Source: Nitrospirae bacterium JdFR-86
Lineage (GTDB): Bacteria; Nitrospirota; Thermodesulfovibrionia; Thermodesulfovibrionales; JdFR-86
Length of the DNA: 64,000 nucleotides
NCBI GenBank assembly: GCA_002011815.1
Contig: MTOV01000015.1
Location: 65,405-129,404 of the forward strand
Direction: 5' to 3'
In this document: one piece after another, positions 8,798-16,803 of the stretch
Layout: every line of letters begins with the position of its first letter
Position numbering within the stretch: the stretch's first letter is position 1
The notes under the pieces: model-generated
Database searches by the model: none
What the model was told of the DNA's origin: nothing
What the model saw: the letters and a program-made list of their open reading frames with translations, nothing else
Position numbers and translations under genes: made by a program

Positions 8798-9355
8798 TTA
8801 TCTGGCTGTTACTGTGGTGTTGAATATCTCCGAGCCTAATGTGGCTTTTGATGCATAAGCTCTTATCTCGATCGTCCTGCTTCCGGTGTTGGTTATCATG
8901 ACAGAGCCTTCGATAGCAGTGTTGCCGGTGTCGTCTCTCCTGAACAGATAGTTCTGCGCATTAAATGGACTTCTCTCGTTTTTGCCTATATGGTGATTGA
9001 TTATGTCGTTAATGACGTCGGCAATGGTGGTATAGGTATCATTACTAGCCTGGTTAAATATGGCGTTACATGTCTTTCCAGGGCCGGGATTAGCTGCCTC
9101 TACGCATATTTCCGTTCCGTCAGAGTCCAATACGATGTAAGGGTCACCTGCAACATACGCATCGAGCATGCTCTGAATCTCTGAAACAGCGCCTTTTGCA
9201 CCTGCCTCAACAGACCTGACCTTTGCTTTCTCTCTCTGTCCCAAAAATGCAGGGATTGCTATCGCTGCAAGTATTCCGATGATTGCAATAACGATCAGGA
9301 GCTCGATGAGTGTGAAACCTTTCTGGTCCCTTAGATTATTAACTGCCTTAAACAT
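8798..9355 (-). CDS. pilA: Type IV major pilin-like protein (PilA family)
   Basis: A 185-residue prepilin. The leader ends at Gly13 (QKG|FTLIELLIVI, Glu at +5), followed by a classic helix (AIIGILAAIAIPAFLGQREK). The globular part contains a Cys pair (Cys84, Cys96) that could form a loop disulfide, and two N-X-T sequons (Asn105 NDT, Asn179 NTT). Upstream there is a Shine-Dalgarno sequence (GGAGGGAA), a sigma-54 promoter match and activator-type repeats, the usual regulation of a major pilin by PilR-like enhancer-binding proteins. The next genes downstream on the same strand are STT3 and the glycosyltransferases, beyond a hairpin terminator. Family assignment is firm; 'major' is inferred from promoter and terminator. 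Confidence 0.88.
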   Translation of the reverse strand: MFKAVNNLRDQKGFTLIELLIVIAIIGILAAIAIPAFLGQREKAKVRSVEAGAKGAVSEIQSMLDAYVAGDPYIVLDSDGTEICVEAANPGPGKTCNAIFNQASNDTYTTIADVINDIINHHIGKNERSPFNAQNYLFRRDDTGNTAIEGSVMITNTGSRTIEIRAYASKATLGSEIFNTTVTAR

Positions 9356-9513
9356 TCTTTCCCTCCTTTTATTCTCAAAATATTAGGGCTGTCAGACCCT
9401 CTCTATTACACCCTGAGTTCTTACATCACCTCCTTCTCAATACTTCGACAGTCTAACCGACTACCGCTAACTTGTCAAGAGAGCTTAAACTCTCACATCC
9501 GCTGTATTTATAA

Positions 9514-9529
9514 AGCAGCTTTTATGCCA
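9514..9529 (-). promoter_or_regulatory. Sigma-54 (-24/-12) promoter of the pilin gene
   Basis: On the minus strand the bases read TGGCATAAAAGCTGCT. This matches the sigma-54 consensus TGGCAC-N5-TTGCW at all but two positions, with the exact GG-to-GC spacing. Transcription would start near 9503, leaving a leader of about 150 bases before the pilin ATG at 9355. Sigma-54 control of pilA is common in Pseudomonas, Myxococcus and Geobacter. Confidence 0.75.
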
Positions 9530-9590
9530 GAAATTTAACCGAAAAAATTCAATAAATTCAAGGCTAAAAACTTGAGACATTGCATCTGTG

Positions 9591-9626
9591 TGACAAATTT
9601 TGTCAGTAGATGGTGTTTTTTGTCAG
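9591..9626 (-). promoter_or_regulatory. Probable enhancer-binding (PilR-type) site upstream of the sigma-54 promoter
   Basis: TTTTGTCAG occurs at 9598-9606 and again at 9618-9626, exactly 20 bases apart (two helical turns). An inverted half-site TGACAAA at 9591-9597 makes the palindrome TGACAAATTTTGTCA with the first copy. Relative to the predicted start near 9503 these sites lie at about -88 to -123. That is where P. aeruginosa PilR binds TGTC-containing repeats upstream of pilA. The activator itself is not in this window. Confidence 0.5.
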
Positions 9627-9707
9627 AATTTTGCGATTTTCTATGGGGTTTATCGGAAAACAGGATTGCTGCTTTTCGGATTTATTATATATTTAGTGAT
9701 TGTAGTA

Positions 9708-9735
9708 TTTACATAATACAGTTGTGTGGTAAAAT
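9708..9735 (+). promoter_or_regulatory. Sigma-70 promoter for the activase operon
   Basis: TTTACA (9708-9713) and TAAAAT (9730-9735) are separated by 16 bases, five of six matches in each box. The predicted start is near 9742, about 32 bases before the ATG at 9774. The remainder of 9356-9773 holds only the divergent pilin leader, its sigma-54 promoter and the activator repeats; I see no further gene in it. Confidence 0.6.
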
Positions 9736-9773
9736 TTAGACCAGATTAAAAGGCTGACTTTGGAGGGGGATGT

Positions 9774-12700
9774 ATGAAATTTATTGGTCTTGATGCCGGT
9801 TCTGTCAGTGTCAAGATTGTTTTGCTGGATGAACATGGCAGAAGGCTTCAGGGCTATTACCGACATCACAAAGGGCATCCTGTAGGCACTGCCCTTGAAC
9901 TCCTCAGCAAGGTCGCAGACAACGACTGCTCAATCGCGATTACTGGTTCTGCCGGAAGGCTCATAGCTGAGATACTGGGCGTTGAGCCTGTAAACGAGAT
10001 AGTTGCACAGTCATACTCCACGAAAAGGCTTTACCCGCACATAAAGACGATTATAGAGATGGGCGGTGAGGACTCAAAGCTCATACTCATGGATGAGGCA
10101 GGGGTAAAGGATTTTTCCATGAACTCTGTGTGTGCAGCAGGCACAGGCTCTTTTTTAGACCAGCAGGCAGAAAGGCTCAGGCTGACCATCGAAGAGCTAA
10201 GCGAACTTTCCCTTAAATCAAAGAAGCCGCCTCGGATTGCCGGCAGATGCAGCGTGTTTGCAAAGTCAGACATGATACATCTTCAGCAGATTGCGACTCC
10301 GGTGGAAGACATTGTTGCAGGGCTGTGCTTTGCAGTGGCAAGGAATTTCAAAGGCACAATATCCAGAGGAAGAAATATTGTAGAGCCTGTTTCATTTCAG
10401 GGCGGAGTGGCTGCAAACAAGGGAATGATAAGGGCGTTTAAGGAAGTCTTCGGACTTTCAGAGTTATTTATCCCTCCTGATTTTGCCCTGATGGGTGCAC
10501 TCGGCGCAGCACTTAAGGCTCTGGATGAAGGTGTTGTTAACCGCTTCGATCTTAAAGCCATCGAAGAGTTCTTAGAAAAAGAAAAGCCGTCTTCAGAAGG
10601 GCACAAGCCTCTTATTCAAAAAGGCGATGACTTTTTCCAGAGGCATTCCACAGGCAACGGAGAGGTTGTCCGTCCTGAAGGCTCAGACAAAATCAGGGCT
10701 TACATGGGTATAGACATCGGCTCAATAAGCACTAATCTTGCGGTTATTGATGAACAGGGAAGGCTTCTTGCCAAGAGATATCTTATGACTGCCGGAAGAC
10801 CCATAGAAGCCGTAAGACAGGGGCTTTCAGAGATAGCCTCTGAGATAGGCGACAGGGTGGAGATATTAGGTGTAGGCACTACAGGCTCAGGCAGGTATAT
10901 GATTGCTGATTATGTAGGTGCGGATATCGTAAAGAACGAGATAACAGCACAGGCGACTGCTGCTGCATACATAGACAAAAACGTGGATACCATATTCGAG
11001 ATAGGAGGGCAGGACTCCAAATACATCTCCTTGCGAGACGGCGTTATAGTTGACTTCGAGATGAACAAGGCGTGTGCAGCAGGCACAGGCTCTTTTCTTG
11101 AAGAACAGGCTGAAAAGCTTAACATCTCCGTAAAAGAAGAGTTTGCCGAACGTGCGTTTTCTTCTGAAAGCCCTTCAAGGCTTGGAGAAAGATGCACGGT
11201 CTTTATGGAAAACTCCCTTATGGCGAACCTTCAGAAAGGCACGCCTACAGACGACCTCCTGGCAGGGCTTGCTTATTCCATAGTGCAGAACTACATAAAC
11301 AGGGTCGTGGCAGGAAAACCTGTGGGCAAGAACATATTCTTTCAGGGTGGTGTTGCGTTCAACAAGTCTGTAGTCGCTGCATTCGAGAAGTATCTGGGCA
11401 AACAGGTTACAGTGCCGCCTCATCATGATGTCACCGGTGCTATAGGTATGGCACTGATTGCGCAAAGACACATGAAGGAAAAAGGAAACCCGAAGTCAAC
11501 ATTCAAGGGGTTTGACCTCTCGAAGAGACCTTACGAGCTGTCTTCCTTTGAGTGCAAAGGATGCCCGAATATATGTGAGATAAACAGGGTGAAGATAGAA
11601 GGTGAGAAAGGCTATCTGTTTTATGGCGGAAGATGCGAAAAATACGATATAAGGAGAAAGGACACAAGCCATATCCCTGACCTGTTCGGCTTCAGGGAGG
11701 AGGCTCTCTGGAAGGTTGTAAAGCCGCCTTCAGGCTCAAGACCCAAGATAGGCATCCCTTACATATTCTTTTTCCATGATTTTCTGCCTTTCTGGTGGAG
11801 TCTTTTCGATGCCCTTGGCTTTGATGTGGAAGTCTCTCCCAAGACCAACAGGCAGATAGTAGACCTTGGGCTTGAAAGCGTGCTTTCAGAGGCGTGTTTC
11901 CCTGTAAAAGTGGCTCACGGGCATATAAGATATCTCCGTGACAACGGGGTGGATGCCATCCTGCTGCCGAGCTTTATAAACCTCAATCGCAAGGGAGAGG
12001 AGTTTTCACGTGGTGTTGCATGTCCGCACACGCAGACCATACCTTATGTCTCCAGAGTCGCCATAGACGGGCTTAAGACCATAGTGCCTGTAGTTGACAT
12101 GAGCAGGGGAAGGGACTATTTGATTAGTGAGCTTAAGAAATCTTTGCGGAGCTTTGGCATCAGCCGCGGTGCAATCACAAGGGCGATTGAAGTTGCAGAG
12201 AAGGCACAGACAGAGTTTGAAAATACTGTCAAAGAAAAAGGCAAGGAGGTGTTTTCCTCTCTGCCTGAAAAAGCCATAGTTATAGTCGGCAGGGCGTATA
12301 ATGCATTTGAAAAGGGTATGAATCTTCGTCTGCCTGAGAAGCTTGCGACTCTGGGTGTGCTTTCCATACCCATGGACATGCTGCCGCTGAATACTGCTGA
12401 GATAAAGACTCTCTGGCCTAACATGTACTGGAGGTCAGGACAGAGGATATTGAGTGCAGCGAGGTTCATTGCACAGCATCCGAATCTTTATCCGATTTAT
12501 ATCGGGAATTTCTCCTGCGGACCTGATTCTTTTATATTGAAATACTTCAAGGAAGAACTTTCAGGCAAGCCTTTCCTGCACATAGAGATAGACGAACACA
12601 GTGCCGATGCCGGTGCAATAACAAGATGCGAGGCATTCCTCGACAGCATAGAAAACCAGAGGGCAACGATTAAAAAAGCAGAGCGCAAGATGCCCAGAAG

Positions 12701-13898
12701 TCTCAGTTTGAGCAGGAGAACGGTTTTCATTCCGAGGATGTCCGACCACGCATGGGCGCTTGCTGCTGCATTTGAGCGCTCCGGCGTGCCAGCGTCAGTG
12801 CTTCCTGAGCCTGATAAAGAAACCGTGGATGTCGGAATGAGGTATGTCTCCGGCAAGGAGTGCTACCCGTGTGTTGTGACTACAGGAGACATGCTCAAAA
12901 AGGTGTTTTCTTCTGACTTCAGGGCTGAAAAGGCAGCCTTCTTTATGCCTTCTGGCACAGGACCGTGCAGGTTCGGTCAATACAATGTTTTTCACAGGCA
13001 TGTGCTTGACAGTCTTGGTTTTGATAACGTGCCGGTATTTTCGCCCAATCAGGATACAGGCTTTTACAGAGACCTCGGTATCGTAAGCAAAGACTTTACA
13101 ATGCTCGCATGGAAAGGTATAGTGGCAATAGAGCTTCTTTATAAGTGTCTGCACCAGAACAGACCTTATGAGAGGGAAAAGGGTGTCTCTGATGCCCTCT
13201 ACGGTGAGTATCTCAAGAAGATATATTATTCCCTTAAGGGGGCTGACGGAGATATCGAGGCTGTCCTTTATGACATGAAACGGGATTTCGAGAATATCCC
13301 GAAGCACAAAGAGGAGAGACCGCTTATCGGGATTATAGGAGAGATATTCGTAAGGAGCAACCGGTTTTCGAACGAAGACCTCGTAAGAAAGATAGAGGCG
13401 CTTGGCGGAGAGGTCTGGCTTGCGCCTGTTGAGGAATGGATATATTACGTAAACCTTATGGGGCTGAGGAAGGCCTTGATAAAAAAAGACGGCTCTGCTA
13501 TTATTGATTTTCTCATCAAGAAGTTCTTTCAAAAGAGAATCGAGCACAAATTTTCCCGTCCGTTCGAGGGATATTTAAAGACCCTTAAGGAACCGACGAC
13601 AAAGGAGATATTAAGAAAGGCGTCTCCTTATGTGCACGACTCTTTTGAAGGAGAGACTATTCTCAGTGTCGGCAAGGCGATTGACCTTGCTGAAAAGGGA
13701 GCCTGTGGCATAGTCAATGCCATGCCTTTCGGCTGTATGCCAGGCACGATTGTCTCGGCTTTGATGAGGGGTATAAGCAGGGACTATGATTTGCCTGCAA
13801 TAAGTATCCCTTACGACGGCACAGAGTCGCCGACTACACAGATACAGCTTGAAGCCTTTATGGATCAGGCTAAAAACAAATTAAAGCAAAGGAGGTGA
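9774..13898 (+). CDS. Giant acyl-CoA dehydratase activase/dehydratase-type fusion (BadF-BadF-HgdB like)
   Basis: 1374 residues. Two tandem ASKHA ATPase domains of the BadF/BadG/HgdC activator family come first: residues ~3-265, with GLDAGSVSVK, GGEDSK and CAAGTGSFLDQQ; and ~312-565, with GIDIGSISTN, GGQDSK and CAAGTGSFLEEQ. The Cys before AAGTGSF in each is the ligand for a bridging [4Fe-4S] cluster in dimeric activators. A Cys-containing DUF2229/2-hydroxyacyl-CoA-dehydratase-like region follows (CKGCPNICEINR near residue 595, further conserved Cys-Pro sites near 1020). Activators pump an electron into a radical dehydratase or reductase with ATP. Fusions of this size are widespread in strict anaerobes but their substrate is unknown. 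Start: ATG after TGGAGGGGG. The mS38-like and coiled-coil genes follow within five bases. Confidence 0.85.
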   Translation: MKFIGLDAGSVSVKIVLLDEHGRRLQGYYRHHKGHPVGTALELLSKVADNDCSIAITGSAGRLIAEILGVEPVNEIVAQSYSTKRLYPHIKTIIEMGGEDSKLILMDEAGVKDFSMNSVCAAGTGSFLDQQAERLRLTIEELSELSLKSKKPPRIAGRCSVFAKSDMIHLQQIATPVEDIVAGLCFAVARNFKGTISRGRNIVEPVSFQGGVAANKGMIRAFKEVFGLSELFIPPDFALMGALGAALKALDEGVVNRFDLKAIEEFLEKEKPSSEGHKPLIQKGDDFFQRHSTGNGEVVRPEGSDKIRAYMGIDIGSISTNLAVIDEQGRLLAKRYLMTAGRPIEAVRQGLSEIASEIGDRVEILGVGTTGSGRYMIADYVGADIVKNEITAQATAAAYIDKNVDTIFEIGGQDSKYISLRDGVIVDFEMNKACAAGTGSFLEEQAEKLNISVKEEFAERAFSSESPSRLGERCTVFMENSLMANLQKGTPTDDLLAGLAYSIVQNYINRVVAGKPVGKNIFFQGGVAFNKSVVAAFEKYLGKQVTVPPHHDVTGAIGMALIAQRHMKEKGNPKSTFKGFDLSKRPYELSSFECKGCPNICEINRVKIEGEKGYLFYGGRCEKYDIRRKDTSHIPDLFGFREEALWKVVKPPSGSRPKIGIPYIFFFHDFLPFWWSLFDALGFDVEVSPKTNRQIVDLGLESVLSEACFPVKVAHGHIRYLRDNGVDAILLPSFINLNRKGEEFSRGVACPHTQTIPYVSRVAIDGLKTIVPVVDMSRGRDYLISELKKSLRSFGISRGAITRAIEVAEKAQTEFENTVKEKGKEVFSSLPEKAIVIVGRAYNAFEKGMNLRLPEKLATLGVLSIPMDMLPLNTAEIKTLWPNMYWRSGQRILSAARFIAQHPNLYPIYIGNFSCGPDSFILKYFKEELSGKPFLHIEIDEHSADAGAITRCEAFLDSIENQRATIKKAERKMPRSLSLSRRTVFIPRMSDHAWALAAAFERSGVPASVLPEPDKETVDVGMRYVSGKECYPCVVTTGDMLKKVFSSDFRAEKAAFFMPSGTGPCRFGQYNVFHRHVLDSLGFDNVPVFSPNQDTGFYRDLGIVSKDFTMLAWKGIVAIELLYKCLHQNRPYEREKGVSDALYGEYLKKIYYSLKGADGDIEAVLYDMKRDFENIPKHKEERPLIGIIGEIFVRSNRFSNEDLVRKIEALGGEVWLAPVEEWIYYVNLMGLRKALIKKDGSAIIDFLIKKFFQKRIEHKFSRPFEGYLKTLKEPTTKEILRKASPYVHDSFEGETILSVGKAIDLAEKGACGIVNAMPFGCMPGTIVSALMRGISRDYDLPAISIPYDGTESPTTQIQLEAFMDQAKNKLKQRR

Positions 13899-13902
13899 TT
13901 TA

Positions 13903-13998
13903 GTGGGGAGCGTTATAAAGTGGCGTAAGAAGAAAATGAGTAAGCACAAACACAGAAAGCTCAGGAAGAGGACCAAGTTCCAGAGGAGGAATAAATAA
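13903..13998 (+). CDS. AURKAIP1/COX24 (mS38-like) 31-residue basic protein
   Basis: GTG start at 13903 behind GGAGGTG, stop at 13996-13998. The product reads MGSVIKWRKKKMSKHKHRKL then RKRTKFQRRNK, about half Lys/Arg. This is the signature of the small bacterial proteins with an AURKAIP1/COX24 domain, homologous to the C-terminus of mitochondrial ribosomal protein mS38. By family knowledge it probably binds rRNA in the small subunit. It sits in the activase operon, with the downstream coiled-coil gene starting at the next base. It is too short for most gene finders. Confidence 0.85.
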   Translation: MGSVIKWRKKKMSKHKHRKLRKRTKFQRRNK

Positions 13999-14217
13999 TT
14001 GAAAGAGGAAAGAATTTTGAATGAGAGGGTACGACTCCTCGAAAAGGAGATGTCCACTCTTACAGAAGAGTTGGAAAAGGTAGAAAAGTTTGTTGCCGAA
14101 CTGGAGGACCTGAGGACAGAGCTTAAGGCTTTTAAAGTTTTTCTGGGCAGGTCTCATCCTGAGTTTAAGAAAGAGTTTCTCGATATTCTTAAGAAGCTTA
14201 AAACCGGCTCACCTTGA
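13999..14217 (+). CDS. Small coiled-coil protein, unrecognised
   Basis: 72 residues from a TTG start that directly abuts the stop of the mS38-like gene. GGAGG lies nine bases upstream, inside that gene. Residues 3-60 show heptad-like Leu/Val spacing (ERVRLLEKEMSTLTEELEKV and following), so a dimeric coiled coil is likely; there is no signal peptide or membrane span. The last 20 bases overlap the convergent DUF1460 gene. Function is unknown. The operon position suggests a cytoplasmic accessory of the activase or of the ribosome-associated neighbour, which is only a guess. Confidence 0.65.
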   Translation: MKEERILNERVRLLEKEMSTLTEELEKVEKFVAELEDLRTELKAFKVFLGRSHPEFKKEFLDILKKLKTGSP

Positions 14218-14926
14218 TGCCGATAAAGGGCATGGAGTCTGTGTAATCGGACAGGAGCACTTTTTTAACCGCACCGCCTTTGTTCTTTTTCCCGCTTGCG
14301 TGAATCAGAAAGACCTTACCGTTCTGTTGTTTTACGATTCCGATATGTCCGACTATTTCGCCTACAACACGCTTTTCAGGTGCTTTTATAAAAAAGATTA
14401 TGTCTCCGCTTAGGAGCTTTTTGAGTGCCTGAGGTATAAGGGCTTTAGGTATTATTCTTACTGTTTTTATTCCCCTTGAGCCTTCTATTTCCACTGTCTC
14501 TGCAAGTGTGTCGGTTATTTCCCTTCCCCATTTGCCGCTTCTTATCATGTCTTCGGCATACTGAAACCTGTCTTCGTAATTGAGCACTTTCCCGTTTTTC
14601 ATTCTGCCTCTGGTTATGAATCTTTTTTCAAGGGCGACTTCAACTGCTTTTTCAGGCGAGTCACTCAGGGCAAGCTCCACTACTCTGAAGGTAAGATACA
14701 TACAGTCAACTCTTTCGTCAGCCACTATGACAGACCGTGTTACATATTCTCCCAGGGGGTCTGGGTCATACGGTGTGCCTATGAACTTTTCCGCCCAAAA
14801 GGCTATTCTTTCGCCTACAGGCAGGTGAGAGATTTCTTTCTGAAGAGATGCTATCTCAGAGTTTTGCATAAAAGGGTATGCAATGGAAGGCAGCATTAAA
14901 AGCGTGAGCAGGATTATCTTCTTCAT
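14198..14926 (-). CDS. DUF1460 family secreted NlpC/P60-like amidase or peptidase
   Basis: 242 residues with a cleavable signal peptide (KKIILLTLLMLPSIAYP). The mature part matches DUF1460 (N-acetylmuramoyl-L-alanine amidase-like, papain/NlpC fold). The putative nucleophile Cys is in ERVDCMYL (about residue 95) and a catalytic His in GEIVGHIGIV (about 205). The segment GTPYDPDPLGEY is also typical. It probably acts on peptidoglycan in the periplasm. No Shine-Dalgarno sequence precedes the ATG. A TATACT -10 box ends eight bases before it, suggesting a leaderless transcript. It overlaps the convergent coiled-coil gene by 20 bases. Confidence 0.8.
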   Translation of the reverse strand: MKKIILLTLLMLPSIAYPFMQNSEIASLQKEISHLPVGERIAFWAEKFIGTPYDPDPLGEYVTRSVIVADERVDCMYLTFRVVELALSDSPEKAVEVALEKRFITRGRMKNGKVLNYEDRFQYAEDMIRSGKWGREITDTLAETVEIEGSRGIKTVRIIPKALIPQALKKLLSGDIIFFIKAPEKRVVGEIVGHIGIVKQQNGKVFLIHASGKKNKGGAVKKVLLSDYTDSMPFIGIKVSRF

Positions 14927-14934
14927 GACTATTC

Positions 14935-14940
14935 AGTATA
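14935..14940 (-). promoter_or_regulatory. -10 element, leaderless DUF1460 transcript
   Basis: TATACT on the minus strand ends eight bases before the ATG at 14926. No convincing -35 box is seen. Transcription would start within about two bases of the ATG, and no Shine-Dalgarno sequence is present. Confidence 0.45.
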
Positions 14941-14991
14941 ACTTACTGTTTTGTGAATTTTCCCCCACTGTATATAAAATCTTTCGTGTTA

Positions 14992-14997
14992 TATAAT
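14992..14997 (+). promoter_or_regulatory. -10 element TATAAT, leaderless TPR GT-C transcript
   Basis: A perfect TATAAT ends seven bases before ATG 15005-15007. The -35 region is weak (TGTATA at 17 bases). The other in-frame ATG, at 14996, lies inside the -10 box and cannot be in the message from this promoter, which favours 15005 as the start. Confidence 0.5.
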
Positions 14998-15004
14998 GCT
15001 TGTT

Positions 15005-16798
15005 ATGGATACCCGTCGCCAGGAGCTTGTAATCAGCTTGCTGCTTGTTGTAACGGTTTTTGCGGTCTTCTGGCATCTGAAGTATAACGATTTCGTCAGC
15101 TTTGACGACTACATGTATATTACTGAAAACAGCCATGTGACATCAGGCCTTACGAAAGAAAACATTATATGGGCATTTACCACCGGCCATGCAAGCAACT
15201 GGCATCCCCTGACGTGGCTGTCGCACATGCTTGATGTTGAGCTTTACGGACTGAATCCCACAGGACATCATCTGAGCAATCTGCTGTTTCATATAGCGAA
15301 CACTCTGCTGTTGTTTTTGATTCTCAAGCGTTTGACCGGAGCACTCTGGAGGAGTGCGTTTGTTGCCGCCCTGTTTGGACTTCATCCTTTGCATGTAGAG
15401 TCTGTTGCATGGGCTTCAGAACGTAAGGATGTTTTAAGCACCTTTTTCTGGATGTTGACCATGGGGGCTTATGCCAGGTACGTCGAACGTCCCAGGCTTA
15501 CCCTGTATCTGCTGACTCTTCTGATGTTTGTTCTGGGGCTTATGTCCAAGCCGATGCTTGTGACCCTTCCGTTTGTTTTGCTCATGCTTGATTACTGGCC
15601 TCTTAAACGCCTTAAGAAATCCACGGCATTTGATTTATTCAAGGAGAAGATTCCTTTTTTTGTTTTTTCAGCGGCTTCAAGTGTTGTGACATTTGTGGTG
15701 CAGAAACAGGGCGGCAGTGTTGCTCCTCTTGATGTGCTGCCTGTTAAGATGCGGCTTGCGAATGCTCTGGTTTCTTATGTCAGGTATATAGGGAAGATGT
15801 TTTTCCCTGAGCATCTGGCGTTCTTTTATCCGTTGCCTAAAGAGTTTCCTGTGTGGCAGGTTTTAGGAGCAGGGTTGTTTTTGCTCTGTGTGTCCATAGT
15901 GGTGATATTGTCAGCCAGACGGTTTTCTTATCTTGTAACAGGGTGGCTTTGGTATGTTGTAACTCTTCTGCCTGTTATCGGACTGATTCATGTGGGGTTA
16001 CAGGCAATGGCGGACAGATACACATACGTGCCGCTTATTGGTCTTTTTATAGCCATGGTATGGGGAGTCTCGGACGCCGCAGGAAAGTGGCGCATCCGGC
16101 AGAGTGTGGTTGCTGTCTCAGGTATTGCCGTGCTTCTTTACCTGATGACATTTACATGGCTTCAGGTGGGTTACTGGAAAAACAATATCACACTTTACAG
16201 GCATGCACTTGATGTAACTGAAGAAAACTACATGGCGCACAGCAAGCTGGCGACTGTCCTGCTTGCAGACGGCAGGCTCAAAGAGGCGACTGTGCATTTT
16301 AACGAGGCCTTACGGATTAAACCTGATTTGCTTGAGGCGCAATACAATCTGGGTAATGTCCTGGTGGCAGAGGGCAGGTTTGAGGAAGCAGTTGACAGTT
16401 ATTACCGCGCATTGAAGATAAGACCCGGATTCAGAATGGCACACATTGCTCTGGGGAAAACACTGGCTAGACTCAAAAGATATAAAGAGGCACAGGCCTA
16501 TCTTGCCAGAGTGTCTGGCACTGAGCCTGATTCAGAGAAAGTGCAGATACTCATGGGAAACATACTGCTGCAATATGGAAACCTTGATGATGCTATTTAC
16601 TATTACTCGAAGGCACTACAAATCAATCCCGAGCACTTTGAGACGCAGAACAACATCGGTGTTGCCTTTTATAAGCAGGGGAAGTTCGAAAAAGCAATTG
16701 AGCATTTCTCCAAGGCACTGGCTCTGAGACCTGACTCTGAGAAAGCCAGAGCCAATCTCCGCCTTGCGCTGGACTCTGCAGGCAAACGTCAGGATTAG
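15005..16798 (+). CDS. TMTC-like GT-C membrane protein with C-terminal TPR domain
   Basis: About 597 residues. Some ten membrane spans (residues ~10-395) contain the first-loop acidic pair (FVSFDDYMYI) and NWHPLTWLSHMLD, GLNPTGHHLSNLL and FGLHPLHVESVAWASERKD. These are hallmarks of bacterial relatives of TMTC/POMT-type O-mannosyltransferases. Residues ~400-590 are five or six TPRs (YMAHSKLATVLLADGRLKEA and so on). It should transfer a polyprenyl-linked sugar to an extracytoplasmic acceptor. It is better conserved to the family than the paralogue at 3623-5275. Start 15005 is preferred because the upstream ATG overlaps the -10 box. Confidence 0.8.
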   Translation: MDTRRQELVISLLLVVTVFAVFWHLKYNDFVSFDDYMYITENSHVTSGLTKENIIWAFTTGHASNWHPLTWLSHMLDVELYGLNPTGHHLSNLLFHIANTLLLFLILKRLTGALWRSAFVAALFGLHPLHVESVAWASERKDVLSTFFWMLTMGAYARYVERPRLTLYLLTLLMFVLGLMSKPMLVTLPFVLLMLDYWPLKRLKKSTAFDLFKEKIPFFVFSAASSVVTFVVQKQGGSVAPLDVLPVKMRLANALVSYVRYIGKMFFPEHLAFFYPLPKEFPVWQVLGAGLFLLCVSIVVILSARRFSYLVTGWLWYVVTLLPVIGLIHVGLQAMADRYTYVPLIGLFIAMVWGVSDAAGKWRIRQSVVAVSGIAVLLYLMTFTWLQVGYWKNNITLYRHALDVTEENYMAHSKLATVLLADGRLKEATVHFNEALRIKPDLLEAQYNLGNVLVAEGRFEEAVDSYYRALKIRPGFRMAHIALGKTLARLKRYKEAQAYLARVSGTEPDSEKVQILMGNILLQYGNLDDAIYYYSKALQINPEHFETQNNIGVAFYKQGKFEKAIEHFSKALALRPDSEKARANLRLALDSAGKRQD

Positions 16799-16803
16799 AT
16801 TTG

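Noticed and set aside
12795-13547. 250-codon minus-strand frame inside the activase gene
   Set aside because: Antisense shadow of a well-conserved coding region; no Shine-Dalgarno and no family signature.
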